Source of the DNA: Phormidium tenue FACHB-1050
Lineage (GTDB): Bacteria; Cyanobacteriota; Cyanobacteriia; Pseudanabaenales; Pseudanabaenaceae
Assembly: GCF_014696925.1 (NCBI RefSeq)
Contig: NZ_JACJQY010000011.1
Span: forward strand, 1-64,000
Direction of reading: 5' to 3'
Length of the DNA stretch: 64,000 nucleotides
In this document: positions 43,476 to 52,319 of the stretch, in pieces
How the letters are laid out: each line of letters opens with the position of its first letter
Position numbering within the stretch: position 1 is the stretch's first letter
The notes under the pieces: generated by a model
Told to the model about the DNA's origin: nothing
What the model saw: only the letters and a program-made list of their open reading frames with translations
The model's database searches: none
Translations under genes and position numbers: made by a program

Positions 43476-46400
43476 GAAAAAAGTTTTAATTTCGTATGGT
43501 TTAAATGTGATTGTAAAGTAATTTAAAGTGATTTCATCTCGTGAAATCACAGTATTCCTCTTTTCCATTAAGTCGCATTCCCAAATCTTGTTTATTGGCA
43601 AAAGTAGATCTGAAATCTCAATATTGGTTTCAGTGTTTTTACCATGAGCTTCATAAAAACGCATAATCCAACCTGACTGATCTTGCGATCGCTTAAATGT
43701 GGAGAGAATGATGTTTGGAGCAGTAACTTGCAGAAAACTTTGTTGGTTTGCTTGAATTGGTGAACTTTGGAGAACAAGCGGATTATTTAATTCCTGAGCA
43801 AGTTGAACAATATTTGCTTCGCGCCAATCACCTTGATGGGGAACTAGCCGATAGATAAATTTATGATTACCGCGATCGCTATTTGGAGTCGGCCAGTTAG
43901 GACTACGCAGCAACGTAAGCCTCAGACAGTCAGGCTTAGCGTCATATCCATACTTACTATCATTGAGAATGCTTAAACCCAAACCCAAAGGATATTCTCC
44001 CGCCTTCGGAGGGAGAATATCCTTTGGGTTTGGAGAAAATGCAATATCTGCCCAATATTGAGCAGGGACTTCCCATTTAGCTTTGGCTTCAGGTGTTTCA
44101 CCTAAAGTACTACGCTGGATCGTTCCCATTGGGATTTCGTAAGTTGCGTAGGTTGATCTCCAATTTACAGGAAAAGCAACTTTGACTAGGGTGTACTCCT
44201 CTTGCCAATCGACCCAATTTTGTACGGTAATAAATGCTTCAAAAGCAGTTAGTTGAATCTCTTGGGTAAAGGTTGAATTACGGAATTTCTGAATAATGCG
44301 TAATGATATTAATAAACTACAATTTTCAATGATCTCAATTGATTCAAGAGTTGCAGATTCTAATTTTTTGTTTTCGTAATCTGGAGCAATATTCCATGCA
44401 TCCCAATATTGTCCTTTGTCTTCAAAAAACTGCAATTCACTAGCTGATTGCAGGATCGCTCTTTGTGATCGCTTATCAAACATTTGCGCGATCGCCCCAG
44501 TCGTGAAGTCAATCTCTACTTGAAGATACTGATTTTCTAGATAGTATCTATCGCTATCAAAATTAATCTTTAAAATCGCATCTGTCTCAGTGATGCCAAC
44601 AGATTCAAGCTCAGTAAATCCAAAACTAGGAATATTCTCTAACCAACACAAGGAAATATCTGGCTTTCTAACAAGTTGTGATCGCTGCCAGTTGAGAAAA
44701 TTCCATGCTTGCAGATTCTCGTTTCCTGAAGCTTCATGAGGGAGAAGGCGATCGCAGATTTCTCTTACTTCTGTCCAAGTGTGATCGGCATCGATAAATA
44801 CTTCTGGGATCGATGTCCCTGGTAAAATATCATGAAATTGATTTAACAATAATCCTTGCCATGCTTGTTCTAATTGGGCTTGAGGATAGGGGATTTTATT
44901 GATTAGAGAAGCGATCGCACTGTATTTTTCGGTATTACCTAAAAGAACTTCTAATTGGCGATTTTGTTGCTTCTGATCGGCTTTGGATGTGAAAGTGCCA
45001 CGATGAAATTCTAGATACAGTTCATCTTGCCAAATTGGTAAATCTGTGGGTAGTTTTGCTTTTACATTTAAGAGGAAATCTTCTAATGTACTGGGTTGCA
45101 TCTTAAAGAAGATTTGTGAATCAGCCCACTTACGACCCATATTCAGCATATCCGCAGTTGGTCCTCCACCATGATCGCCAACTCCATATAGCCATGCGGT
45201 TTCGGGGATATTGTGTTTTTCTTCTTGGTTGGCAAGATATTTAGTGATCGCAACAGGTTCCAATCCCTGACCTATTTCATTACTAAAATAAGTAAAAATC
45301 TGACTTCCATCCACACCTTCCCACCAAAAGATTTGATGAGGGAATTTGTTGGTATCATTCCACAAAAGCTTTTGGGTAACGAATGCCTCAAAACCACTTT
45401 TTAAAAGGATCTGTGGCATTTGCCAATGAAAGCCAAAAGTGTCAGGTAACCAAGCAATTTTGACTTCTCGATTAAATTTTTTCCGAAAATATTCTTGCCC
45501 ATAGAGAATCTGCCTGATTAAAGACTCTCCACTCGGCAAATTCCCATCTGGTTCTACCCACATGCCACCGATGAGTTCCCATTTGCCATTCGCCACTGCC
45601 GTTTGAATACGAGTAAATAATTCAGGATATTCCTGCTCCATCCATTGATAGGAAACAGCCGTACTTTGATTGAAAATCAGCTCTGGATAATGCTCTTGTA
45701 GATTCAAAGCTGAGGTAAATGTACGCTGCATTGCATTTTTGGTTTCCGCGATCGCCCATAACCAAGCCACATCGATATGCGAATTACCAAGAATATAGAT
45801 TTGGCGTTGTTTGAGAAATTCGCTATATTGCAAGAGAGGTTCGCGAATATTAGCTAGTTTATCGAAAAAGCGATCGCTTGCGATCACTTCAGATAAATCA
45901 AATAAAGCTATTAAATTCTTAGTAGCAGTTTCTAAAGGTTGTAAATCAATTTGATGCTTAGTAAAAATTGGAATATAGGTTTGGAGAATCTCTAGTTCAG
46001 TAGCAAACTTATCTGGGTCACAGGCTTGATGATGATATTCAAAAATTAGTTCTGAAAGTTGTAAAGCGCCAATATCATGCTTAGGACTATTGAGCTTGAT
46101 CTCTAGAGTAAATTGATCATTAGTCTCTGCATGATCGGTTAATAAAATTCGACATTTCTGATCAAACAAATCGCCTTCTTGGACTTTGTGATGATTAACC
46201 CATATCTCACAAATATCTGCCCACCAAATTAAATTTAAGCGAACTGTTGCCCCTAACGTTGATAATCCTGCATAAATCTCTGGTACTTGCCAAGTTTGTC
46301 TTAAACAGATATTTTCTTCCCTTTGTAAGAAAGATAACATCGGTTTATTTTGCTTAGAATTTACCGTTGCTAAATCCTCCCAAACACCTTGATTGTTTTG

Positions 46401-46487
46401 TCTTTGCCAATTACTGAGTATTGATAAATGCGAGCGAGATTTTAATTCATTAATAACTTCAGTCAAACTTTCTACTAAATCAATCAT
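43461..46487 (-). CDS. Glycoside hydrolase family 38 alpha-mannosidase
   Basis: 1008 residues from the ATG at 46485-46487 (MIDLVESLTEVINE), chosen for its AGGAG site. It removes alpha-linked mannose. The N-terminal jelly-roll part (to about 225) precedes the catalytic domain: ILGNSHIDVAWLWAIAETKN (zinc ligands), IGGMWVEPDGNLPSGESLI, and the nucleophile Asp in IAWLPDTFGFHWQMPQIL; YGVGDHGGGPT follows. The C-terminal beta domains contain LNDSKYGYDAKPDCLRLTLL. A 17-codon palindrome (43981-44031) is inserted in frame before that segment, adding NPKDILPPKAGEYPLGL-type residues. No signal peptide; probably cytosolic. Confidence 0.93.
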   Translation of the reverse strand: MIDLVESLTEVINELKSRSHLSILSNWQRQNNQGVWEDLATVNSKQNKPMLSFLQREENICLRQTWQVPEIYAGLSTLGATVRLNLIWWADICEIWVNHHKVQEGDLFDQKCRILLTDHAETNDQFTLEIKLNSPKHDIGALQLSELIFEYHHQACDPDKFATELEILQTYIPIFTKHQIDLQPLETATKNLIALFDLSEVIASDRFFDKLANIREPLLQYSEFLKQRQIYILGNSHIDVAWLWAIAETKNAMQRTFTSALNLQEHYPELIFNQSTAVSYQWMEQEYPELFTRIQTAVANGKWELIGGMWVEPDGNLPSGESLIRQILYGQEYFRKKFNREVKIAWLPDTFGFHWQMPQILLKSGFEAFVTQKLLWNDTNKFPHQIFWWEGVDGSQIFTYFSNEIGQGLEPVAITKYLANQEEKHNIPETAWLYGVGDHGGGPTADMLNMGRKWADSQIFFKMQPSTLEDFLLNVKAKLPTDLPIWQDELYLEFHRGTFTSKADQKQQNRQLEVLLGNTEKYSAIASLINKIPYPQAQLEQAWQGLLLNQFHDILPGTSIPEVFIDADHTWTEVREICDRLLPHEASGNENLQAWNFLNWQRSQLVRKPDISLCWLENIPSFGFTELESVGITETDAILKINFDSDRYYLENQYLQVEIDFTTGAIAQMFDKRSQRAILQSASELQFFEDKGQYWDAWNIAPDYENKKLESATLESIEIIENCSLLISLRIIQKFRNSTFTQEIQLTAFEAFITVQNWVDWQEEYTLVKVAFPVNWRSTYATYEIPMGTIQRSTLGETPEAKAKWEVPAQYWADIAFSPNPKDILPPKAGEYPLGLGLSILNDSKYGYDAKPDCLRLTLLRSPNWPTPNSDRGNHKFIYRLVPHQGDWREANIVQLAQELNNPLVLQSSPIQANQQSFLQVTAPNIILSTFKRSQDQSGWIMRFYEAHGKNTETNIEISDLLLPINKIWECDLMEKRNTVISRDEITLNYFTITFKPYEIKTFFCITK
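43981..44031. repeat. In-frame palindromic insertion inside the mannosidase gene
   Basis: Perfect 21-bp arms (AAACCCAAAGGATATTCTCC start) around a nine-base centre with ttc; 51 bp in all, exactly 17 codons. It begins with the same AAACCCAA as the family A palindromes. Confidence 0.85.
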
Positions 46488-46549
46488 TTTATTAACTCCT
46501 AATAGTTTAAATTTAAAAAGCAAAAGAAATACTTTGTACTTTTTTTACT

Positions 46550-47803
46550 TTACATTGATGTAATACCTTGGGCAGCAATCCAAGCAGTAGTCCAAGCATT
46601 TTGGAAATTAAAACCACCTGTCACACCATCAATATCTAATATCTCTCCCGCAAAAAATAAACCTGAGCAAATCTTACTTTCCATCGTCTGAAAGTTAACA
46701 TCTTGCAAGCGAATGCCGCCACAGGTGACAAACTCTTCTTTAAATACACCTTTACCTGCGATCGCATATTCACTAGCGGTTAATACATTCACAATTTGCT
46801 GAATTGCCTTATTAGAAATATCTGCCCAACGTTTCTCTAATTCTACTTCTGCTTTATCTAGCAAATATTCCCATAAACGTAGAGAAATATCGACAGGACA
46901 ATAATTAGAGATAAACTTTTTCGGCTGATCAGTTTTCGCAGTTAAGAGAATTTGCTTCACTGCTTCTACTTTGAGCGTCGGAATCCAATTAACAGCTAAT
47001 TTGGCTTGATAGTTACAATCGTGTAATTCTCGCGCCGCCCATGCCGACAACTTCAAAACGGCGGGTCCACTCAATCCCCAATGTGTAATTAACAAAGCTC
47101 CCGATTGTTCTAATTGATTGCGAGACTTTTTCTTTTCATTACTAGGATTTGAAGTTAGAAGCTTAACTGTGGCGGGATTTATGCTCACACCAGCGAGTTC
47201 ATGTAGTTTAGAATCTTTGATATTAAAGGTGAAAAGTGAAGGTACAGGAGGCTCTAGTTCATGACCTAGCGATCGCGCGATCGCATATCCAGATGGGCTG
47301 CTACCTGTAGCGAGTAATAGGCGATCGCAAACTAGATTTTCACCATTTTTAAGAATCACATCAAATTTGCTGTCGCCTAGATGCTCAATCTTCTGTACTA
47401 AAACATTATTGCGAAGAAAAACACCAGCTTTTTTAGCCGCAAACATCAAGGCTTCCACAATTGTTTCTGAATCATCAGTAACAGGAAACATGCGACCATC
47501 AGCTTCTGTTTTTAATTTTACTCCTTCGGCGTTAAACCAGCGCACTACATCCAACGGCTGAAAGCGAGAAAATGCACCTCGCAAAGCCTTCCCACCTCTG
47601 GGATAGTTCTGGACTAATTGTGAAGGTTCAAAACAATGATGGGTAACATTGCACCTCCCTCCACCTGAAATTCTCACCTTGGCAAGCGGTTGTCGTCCTG
47701 ACTCTAATAAAGTTACTCGCGTATGTGGTGATTGCGCTGCATGAATTGCCCCAAAGAAACCTGCTGCCCCACCGCCAATTACTACTACTTCTATACTTGC
47801 CAT
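46550..47803 (-). CDS. YhiN/HI0933-family FAD-dependent oxidoreductase
   Basis: 417 residues. The FAD-binding start is VVVIGGGAAGFFGAIHAAQS, then the family motif KVRISGGGRCNVTHHC and YPRGGKALRGAFSRF. The middle (LLATGSSPSGYAIARSLGHE, LLITHWGLSGPAVLKLSAW) and the C-terminal FAGEILDIDGVTGGFNFQNAWTTA-type segment (DIDGVTGGFNFQNAW) complete the signature. Family members are flavoproteins of unsettled reaction. The gene is 63 bases upstream of the mannosidase start and could be cotranscribed with it. Confidence 0.93.
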   Translation of the reverse strand: MASIEVVVIGGGAAGFFGAIHAAQSPHTRVTLLESGRQPLAKVRISGGGRCNVTHHCFEPSQLVQNYPRGGKALRGAFSRFQPLDVVRWFNAEGVKLKTEADGRMFPVTDDSETIVEALMFAAKKAGVFLRNNVLVQKIEHLGDSKFDVILKNGENLVCDRLLLATGSSPSGYAIARSLGHELEPPVPSLFTFNIKDSKLHELAGVSINPATVKLLTSNPSNEKKKSRNQLEQSGALLITHWGLSGPAVLKLSAWAARELHDCNYQAKLAVNWIPTLKVEAVKQILLTAKTDQPKKFISNYCPVDISLRLWEYLLDKAEVELEKRWADISNKAIQQIVNVLTASEYAIAGKGVFKEEFVTCGGIRLQDVNFQTMESKICSGLFFAGEILDIDGVTGGFNFQNAWTTAWIAAQGITSM

Positions 47804-47858
47804 GCTTAATTACTAATTTTGTCTAAACTATAGCAATGCAAGAGATAGCTTAGGACAT

Positions 47859-47913
47859 AAAACCCAAATAGTGTGAGGCGGCGCTTCGCGCCGCCACTCA
47901 TCTTTTGGGTTTT
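47859..47913. repeat. Chimeric family A palindrome with mismatched arms
   Basis: Left arm AAAACCCAAATAGTGTGAGG then CGGCGC; right arm GCGCCGCCACTCATC then TTTTGGGTTTT. The outer 10 and inner 7 bases pair, the nine between do not. Each arm half matches a different intact copy elsewhere (47963 and 27530). Flanks are TAGCTTAGGACATA and TATGTCCTAAGC. Confidence 0.8.
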
Positions 47914-47939
47914 ATGTCCTAAGCAAAACTTATAGCTGT

Positions 47940-48050
47940 AATCAAGTGTATTTGGACAAATCAAAACCCAAATAGTGTGAGGCGGCGCGAAGCGCCGCCT
48001 CACACTATTTGGGTTTTATGTCCTAACAAGAATGGCGACAGCTATACTAT
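47940..48050. repeat. Complete family A element, reverse orientation
   Basis: Core 47963-48017 has perfect 26-bp arms around gaa; flanks TTTGGACAAATCA and TATGTCCTAACAAGAATGGC then GACAGCTATA. The gene-free 47804-48324 consists almost entirely of repeats. Confidence 0.8.
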
Positions 48051-48093
48051 TGATAAATCCACAACTTTACTTAAAAGTTTTGATCATCTCTTA

Positions 48094-48300
48094 TACCAAT
48101 TCCCGAAAGTGTTGCCACACTTTTGGGAATTAAAAATCGAACCCAGTAGTGGTTTTAAAAACACAAAATAGTATAGCCATTTTGTGTTTTGGTATTACAG
48201 CAATTACCGATCAAACGAACTACAAAAAATCTGTGAAAGCGTCGCGAAGCAATGCTTTCACAGATTTTTGGGTTTGGGTTTGAGTGCAAAGCGCTGTAAT
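48094..48300. repeat. Family B element followed directly by a family C element
   Basis: 48094-48194 is complete B (TACCAATTCCCGAAAGTGTT to TGGTA). 48200-48300 is C: ACCGATCAAACGAACTAC, arms of AAAAATCTGTGAAAGCG type with centre cgaag, then GGGTTTGAGTGCAAAGCGC and TGTAA. Confidence 0.8.
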
Positions 48301-48324
48301 ACTTTTGTAGATTGCGATCGCATT

Positions 48325-48765
48325 CTACAAGAACCACCACATCAGTAATATTCCTAAGACAGAGCCAGCAACGACTTGGGCTGGTGTATGACCTAATAAT
48401 TCTTTAAGAGGATCGTGTTCTTCTTCAAACACTTCCACCATAATTTGATTAAGAACTTTGGCTTGCTTACCTGCGGCGAGGCGAATACCTGCGGCATCAT
48501 ACATCACGATAAAAGCGAAAACTGTAGCGATCGCAAATTGCGGTGTGTCCCATCCTTGAGTGCGTCCGATCCCTGTCGCCAGTGCCGAAACTAAAGCCGA
48601 ATGGGAGCTAGGCATACCACCTGTTTCAAATAGTACCTTGAATCTAATTTTCCCAAATTGGGCTAGCTCAATAAACAGTTTGAGGAGTTGAGCAGTCAAG
48701 CTAGAACATAAAGCAATTAGCAGAACTTGGTTATCGAGGATTTCGCCAACAGGATGGATGTTCAT
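48325..48765 (-). CDS. Divergent PAP2-family (DUF212) membrane protein
   Basis: 146 residues from the ATG at 48763-48765 (MNIHPVGEILDNQVL). Four hydrophobic segments and the motifs VLFETGGMPSSHSALVSALA and GIRLAAGKQAKVLNQIM, EEEHDPLKELLGHTPAQVVA mark the DUF212 family, related to acid phosphatase/vanadium haloperoxidase. The SHS and HTPxQV histidines are the putative phosphatase residues; the substrate is unknown, perhaps a prenyl or lipid phosphate. It follows crtE by 59 bases on the same strand, which fits a role with isoprenoid phosphates. Confidence 0.88.
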   Translation of the reverse strand: MNIHPVGEILDNQVLLIALCSSLTAQLLKLFIELAQFGKIRFKVLFETGGMPSSHSALVSALATGIGRTQGWDTPQFAIATVFAFIVMYDAAGIRLAAGKQAKVLNQIMVEVFEEEHDPLKELLGHTPAQVVAGSVLGILLMWWFL

Positions 48766-48824
48766 ATCAATTGCAACAATTTTAGGATCAAGAAAAAGGG
48801 TCAAGAAAAGTCGAGAAAGAAGGT

Positions 48825-49727
48825 TTAGTTTTTTCGAGCAGTGATGTAATCAGCAAGTGCCATCAGAGGTAACGCCGCATCGCCATAACTCACAAGTTGA
48901 GCTTTGGCTTGTTCTACGAGTTCCTGAGCCTTTTGCTGAGAGGTTTCGATGCCCCACAAGCTAGGATAGGTAACTTTTTGAGCGGCGATATCCTTACCAG
49001 CAGTCTTGCCAAGTTGCTCAGAAGTCGAGGTGATGTCGAGGATGTCATCAATGATTTGAAACGCTAAACCAATGTTATTAGCATAGGTGGATAAGCGTGT
49101 GATGTCAGTATCATTTGCACCAGCTAGTAATGCTCCACAGATGACACAGGACTCCAGTAAGGCGGCTGTTTTGTGAATATGGATGAATGTGAGGGTTTCA
49201 GCAGTTACATCGGGCTTACCTTCACATTCTAGATCAACGACTTGACCGCCGACTAAACCCGTTGCAGCTACCGCATGACCGAGATGGGCGATCGCCTTTA
49301 AAATTCGCTCTGCGGGTACACCCTTAGTTTGTTCTGCGATAAATTCAAAAGCGTAAGCCAGTAAAGCATCCCCCGCCAAAATTGCAATATCATCGCCATA
49401 AACCTTGTGATTCGTCGGTTTGCCGCGCCGAAAATCATCATTATCCATGGCTGGCAGATCATCATGGATCAATGACATCGTATGAACCATTTCCATTGCA
49501 CAGGCGGTGGGCATTGCTGAGGCGCGATCGCCACCAAGCAATTCACAAGCGGCAAGGCAGAGGATCGGACGCAAACGCTTGCCACCAGCCATTAGCGAGT
49601 AGCGCATGGATTCATAAATTTTTTCGGGATAGGTAACAGCGATCGAAGCATCAAGGGCTGCCTCAACCTCTTGTTTGAGATCGCGTAAATATTTATCTAG
49701 ATTGAATGCAACTGTTTGTGATGGCAT
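48825..49727 (-). CDS. crtE: Geranylgeranyl diphosphate synthase
   Basis: 300 residues. It condenses IPP with allylic diphosphates to make GGPP for carotenoids, phytyl chains and quinones. The first aspartate-rich motif is [20 protein letters not shown] and the second [39 protein letters not shown] precedes. The residues before the first motif ([14 protein letters not shown]) and length fit bacterial FPP/GGPP synthases; in cyanobacteria the single such gene is CrtE. It heads a likely operon with the DUF212 gene. Confidence 0.94.
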   Translation of the reverse strand: MPSQTVAFNLDKYLRDLKQEVEAALDASIAVTYPEKIYESMRYSLMAGGKRLRPILCLAACELLGGDRASAMPTACAMEMVHTMSLIHDDLPAMDNDDFRRGKPTNHKVYGDDIAILAGDALLAYAFEFIAEQTKGVPAERILKAIAHLGHAVAATGLVGGQVVDLECEGKPDVTAETLTFIHIHKTAALLESCVICGALLAGANDTDITRLSTYANNIGLAFQIIDDILDITSTSEQLGKTAGKDIAAQKVTYPSLWGIETSQQKAQELVEQAKAQLVSYGDAALPLMALADYITARKN

Positions 49728-49867
49728 GGCTTAGCAATGATTTCGACAATAACTTCGACAATTTTGACAACAACTAAGGTCAACAATTGGGGCAAAATTT
49801 CTGACTATATCCAGAATGTATATTATGCAATGTCTTGCGATCTCTCACCTAAGAATTTGTTGATTGC

Positions 49868-50013
49868 CAGCAATTCTCATAGTAAAAGTCGGTTTTGTAA
49901 AAGCTCACCGTTGGCGGGCTTTTACAAAACTGATTTTGTTGTTTCCAGCGCCTTCGGCGCTGGAAACAACAAAATTATCGATTGCACCGCTTAAGGCTGT
50001 GCAATCGATAATT
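49868..50013. repeat. Three successive hairpins in the folD / crtE gap
   Basis: Family D start (CAGCAATTCTCATAGTAAAA) with an imperfect hairpin 49889-49935; a perfect 20-bp-arm palindrome 49934-49976 around ttc; and ATTATCGATTGCAC / GTGCAATCGATAAT (49975-50013), whose right arm contains the folD stop region. Confidence 0.75.
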
Positions 50014-50884
50014 TATTGGATTTAGCAAACTTTTCTTTGTAACTCCACAAGGTATTGTGCAGCAGCATAGTCACGGTCATGGGACCAACACCTCCAGGGA
50101 CAGGTGTAATGTGTGAAGCAACTTCACTAACACTGGCATAGTCCACATCGCCAACTAAGCGCGATTTACCTTCGTAGTCAGTAATACGGTTAATGCCCAC
50201 GTCAATTACTACTGCGTCTGGCTTCACCATCTCGGCAGTTACAAATTCAGGCTTACCGATCGCTGCAATTAAAATGTCAGCTTTGCGAGTAATTTCAGTA
50301 AGGTTTTTAGTGCGGGAATGGGCGATCGTAACGGTGGCATTTTCTTCGAGTAGCATTAGGGCGACAGGTTTACCCACGAGAATACTCCGACCGATTACCA
50401 CGGCATTTTTGCCAGCAATATCAATTTTGGCTTCGGCTAATAACTCCATCACTCCCGCAGGTGTACAACTCTGCAAGCCTAATTCACCCCGCACCAATTT
50501 ACCTAAGTTATTAGGATGCAAACCATCGGCATCTTTGGCGGGATCAAGGCGATTTAAGAGGGCGATCGCATCAAATTTGTCAGGCAATGGCAACTGAATC
50601 AAAATGCCATCAACACGATCATCGGCATTTAATTCATCAATAACTTGCTCTAGTTCAGTCTGAGTAACGCTTGCAGGAAAATGTTTGCCAAAGGAGGCAA
50701 TTCCTGATTTATGGCAGGCAGTTTCTTTGTTTTTGACATAGGCGGCACTAGCAGGATTGTCTCCCACCATTAGCACAGCTAGCCCCGGAGGACGACCATA
50801 CTGCGGTTGTAGTTGCGCGACTTCTTCGGCGATCGCCTTTTGCATCTTTTTTGCAAGGGCTTTGCCATCAATAATTATTGCCAT
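49991..50884 (-). CDS. folD: Bifunctional methylenetetrahydrofolate dehydrogenase/cyclohydrolase
   Basis: 297 residues. It interconverts 5,10-methylene-THF and 10-formyl-THF. Catalytic Lys lies in [16 protein letters not shown]; the second signature is [20 protein letters not shown]; the NADP-binding domain has [20 protein letters not shown] and the C-terminal [18 protein letters not shown]. Complete. With purU and fmt in this window it belongs to one-carbon folate metabolism, though these genes are not linked. It lies upstream of crtE on the same strand with palindromes between. Confidence 0.97.
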   Translation of the reverse strand: MAIIIDGKALAKKMQKAIAEEVAQLQPQYGRPPGLAVLMVGDNPASAAYVKNKETACHKSGIASFGKHFPASVTQTELEQVIDELNADDRVDGILIQLPLPDKFDAIALLNRLDPAKDADGLHPNNLGKLVRGELGLQSCTPAGVMELLAEAKIDIAGKNAVVIGRSILVGKPVALMLLEENATVTIAHSRTKNLTEITRKADILIAAIGKPEFVTAEMVKPDAVVIDVGINRITDYEGKSRLVGDVDYASVSEVASHITPVPGGVGPMTVTMLLHNTLWSYKEKFAKSNKLSIAQP

Positions 50885-50973
50885 AGACTGCTATAGAGTT
50901 TTACTTTGCGATCGTTACCTACTATCTAAATGATTGTATCCCTTGATGTGAAATGATGGCGATCGCTCGCCAT

Positions 50974-51025
50974 TTTGAGCTTGACACTCTCAGTCGCTTT
51001 AGCGACTGAGAGTGTCAAGCTCAAA
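50974..51025. repeat. Palindrome between folD and the 41-residue gene
   Basis: Perfect 25-bp arms (TTTGAGCTTGACACTCTCAG start) around tt. It lies 15 bases after the small gene's stop and can serve as its terminator. Confidence 0.85.
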
Positions 51026-51039
51026 GAGAATATTAATGA

Positions 51040-51165
51040 TTAGTCATCCCAAAACTTAACTCTCAACATTGCCTCAATGTCACGGCTAAACTGCCATTGC
51101 TCAGGGATGTGATAGCCTTTTTTTCTCATACTCATCTCTGATTTATAAGTTATAGCCTGTGTCAT
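51040..51165 (-). CDS. Small protein of 41 residues, function unknown
   Basis: The reverse strand reads MTQAITYKSEMSMRKKGYHI and ends MLRVKFWDD. AAGGAG lies nine bases before the ATG, one of the best ribosome sites in the window. The sequence is mixed charged/aromatic with no membrane segment. It sits alone in the 478-base gap between folD and the RDD gene, with a palindrome on each side. No family recognised. Confidence 0.65.
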   Translation of the reverse strand: MTQAITYKSEMSMRKKGYHIPEQWQFSRDIEAMLRVKFWDD

Positions 51166-51204
51166 TTTGATATTGCTCCTTTGCCATAGTCTATCGAAGC
51201 TTTA

Positions 51205-51290
51205 AGTAGCACTAAGAAATTTTTGAGAGCGCCGCGAAGCGGCTATCTCAAAAATTTCTTTGGGTTTTCATTTAGCGCTTTGCGCTGTAA
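51205..51290. repeat. Degenerate family C element
   Basis: AAGAAATTTTTGAGAG arms imperfectly mirrored (51214-51261) around gaa; right flank TGGGTTTTCATTTAGCGC then TTTGCGCTGTAA. Confidence 0.65.
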
Positions 51291-51363
51291 GTGCAAGTAT
51301 AAAGGCATAGAATATAACTCTGTGCAATCATCCCGAATCAAGCAATCACAATAAGCAATCACA

Positions 51364-52260
51364 ATGGACTTCGAGCCAGCCTACAGCCGCTATCCCCTTG
51401 CTACGGTCAATCAACGCCTCGGAGCGCTCATCGTAGACTTTTTAAGTTGTTGGTTTATTTCCGAATTAACCGTATCAATCCTATCGATTGACCCAGCTAA
51501 CCCTCTGCATCTATTTATATTTATCTCGACATGGTTTGTCTTTCGGGTGTTTATTGCCGCCCGCGCACAGGGACAGAGCTTTGGCAGATGGCTAATCAGC
51601 ATTCGTGTGATTGATGCGGAATATGGCAAAACGGCTGGACTCGGTGCATTTATGAAGCGGGAGATATTTGTATTTATCTGCTCCATTTTTCTGATTAAAA
51701 CGATCACCTCCACCCTGATTGTCTTTGCATGGATTCCCTTTGTCGCCGATGCAGCTTTTGCGATCGTTGATAACGAAAAGCGTCAAGCCTTCCACGATCG
51801 CATCAGTGGCACGATTTCCATTCAAACCCGCAAAGGCTTTGAGATCGATGAAAAGCTGGGCAAACTCTTTAATCAAGCGGGGCAACAGGCAACGAAGCTC
51901 TATCAAAGTCGTCAAGACCGTGATTTATATGAAGATGAATATAGCGCTCCTCGCCCTAAACCTAAGCGCCGCCCCCGCACAAAATCACGCCCACCGCAAG
52001 ACTTTAATTTCGATCGCGACAGTGACTTTGATCGCTCTCCAGATCGTTACACCGATCCCTATGCTGAGCCTTTAGATCCGCCCAGAAATGTCTACAAAGG
52101 TGATGTTGATAGTTTTGATAATTGGGACAAAGATGATTCCCGTGATGATTTTGGCGATCGCCCTAAGTCTTATGGAAGTAACTATGATAAGCCCTATGAA
52201 AAACCTTACGAAGATGAACCACCAATTAAGCGATCGGCGCGTCGCCCCAGACGGAGATAA
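51364..52260 (+). CDS. RDD-family membrane protein with charged disordered tail
   Basis: 298 residues. The RDD domain occupies about 10-150: RLGALIVDFLSCWFISELTV (helix 1 with the family Asp), helix 2 LFIFISTWFVFRVFIAARAQ, then GRWLISIRVIDAEYGKTAG, a third helix, and KRQAFHDRISGTI, the typical end. From residue 180 the protein is disordered, rich in Asp, Arg, Pro and Tyr (PKPKRRPRTKSRP, DRDSDFDRSPDRYTDPY). RDD proteins are often Na+/H+ antiport-like or of unknown function; the tail may bind protein or nucleic acid. Single gene. Confidence 0.88.
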   Translation: MDFEPAYSRYPLATVNQRLGALIVDFLSCWFISELTVSILSIDPANPLHLFIFISTWFVFRVFIAARAQGQSFGRWLISIRVIDAEYGKTAGLGAFMKREIFVFICSIFLIKTITSTLIVFAWIPFVADAAFAIVDNEKRQAFHDRISGTISIQTRKGFEIDEKLGKLFNQAGQQATKLYQSRQDRDLYEDEYSAPRPKPKRRPRTKSRPPQDFNFDRDSDFDRSPDRYTDPYAEPLDPPRNVYKGDVDSFDNWDKDDSRDDFGDRPKSYGSNYDKPYEKPYEDEPPIKRSARRPRRR

Positions 52261-52319
52261 ATTACTAAAGCCCTTGAAGTTGAGCCTCGTAGGGGCGCAA
52301 CTTCAATTTTAATAAATGC

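Noticed and set aside
23460-48171. Repeated open frames translating as MRRRFAPPHTIWVL-like peptides (near 23460, 27762, 36616, 41700, 47806, 47977)
   Set aside because: They are read through the family A palindromes; the similarity is due to the repeat DNA, there is no ribosome site, and arms rather than codons are conserved.
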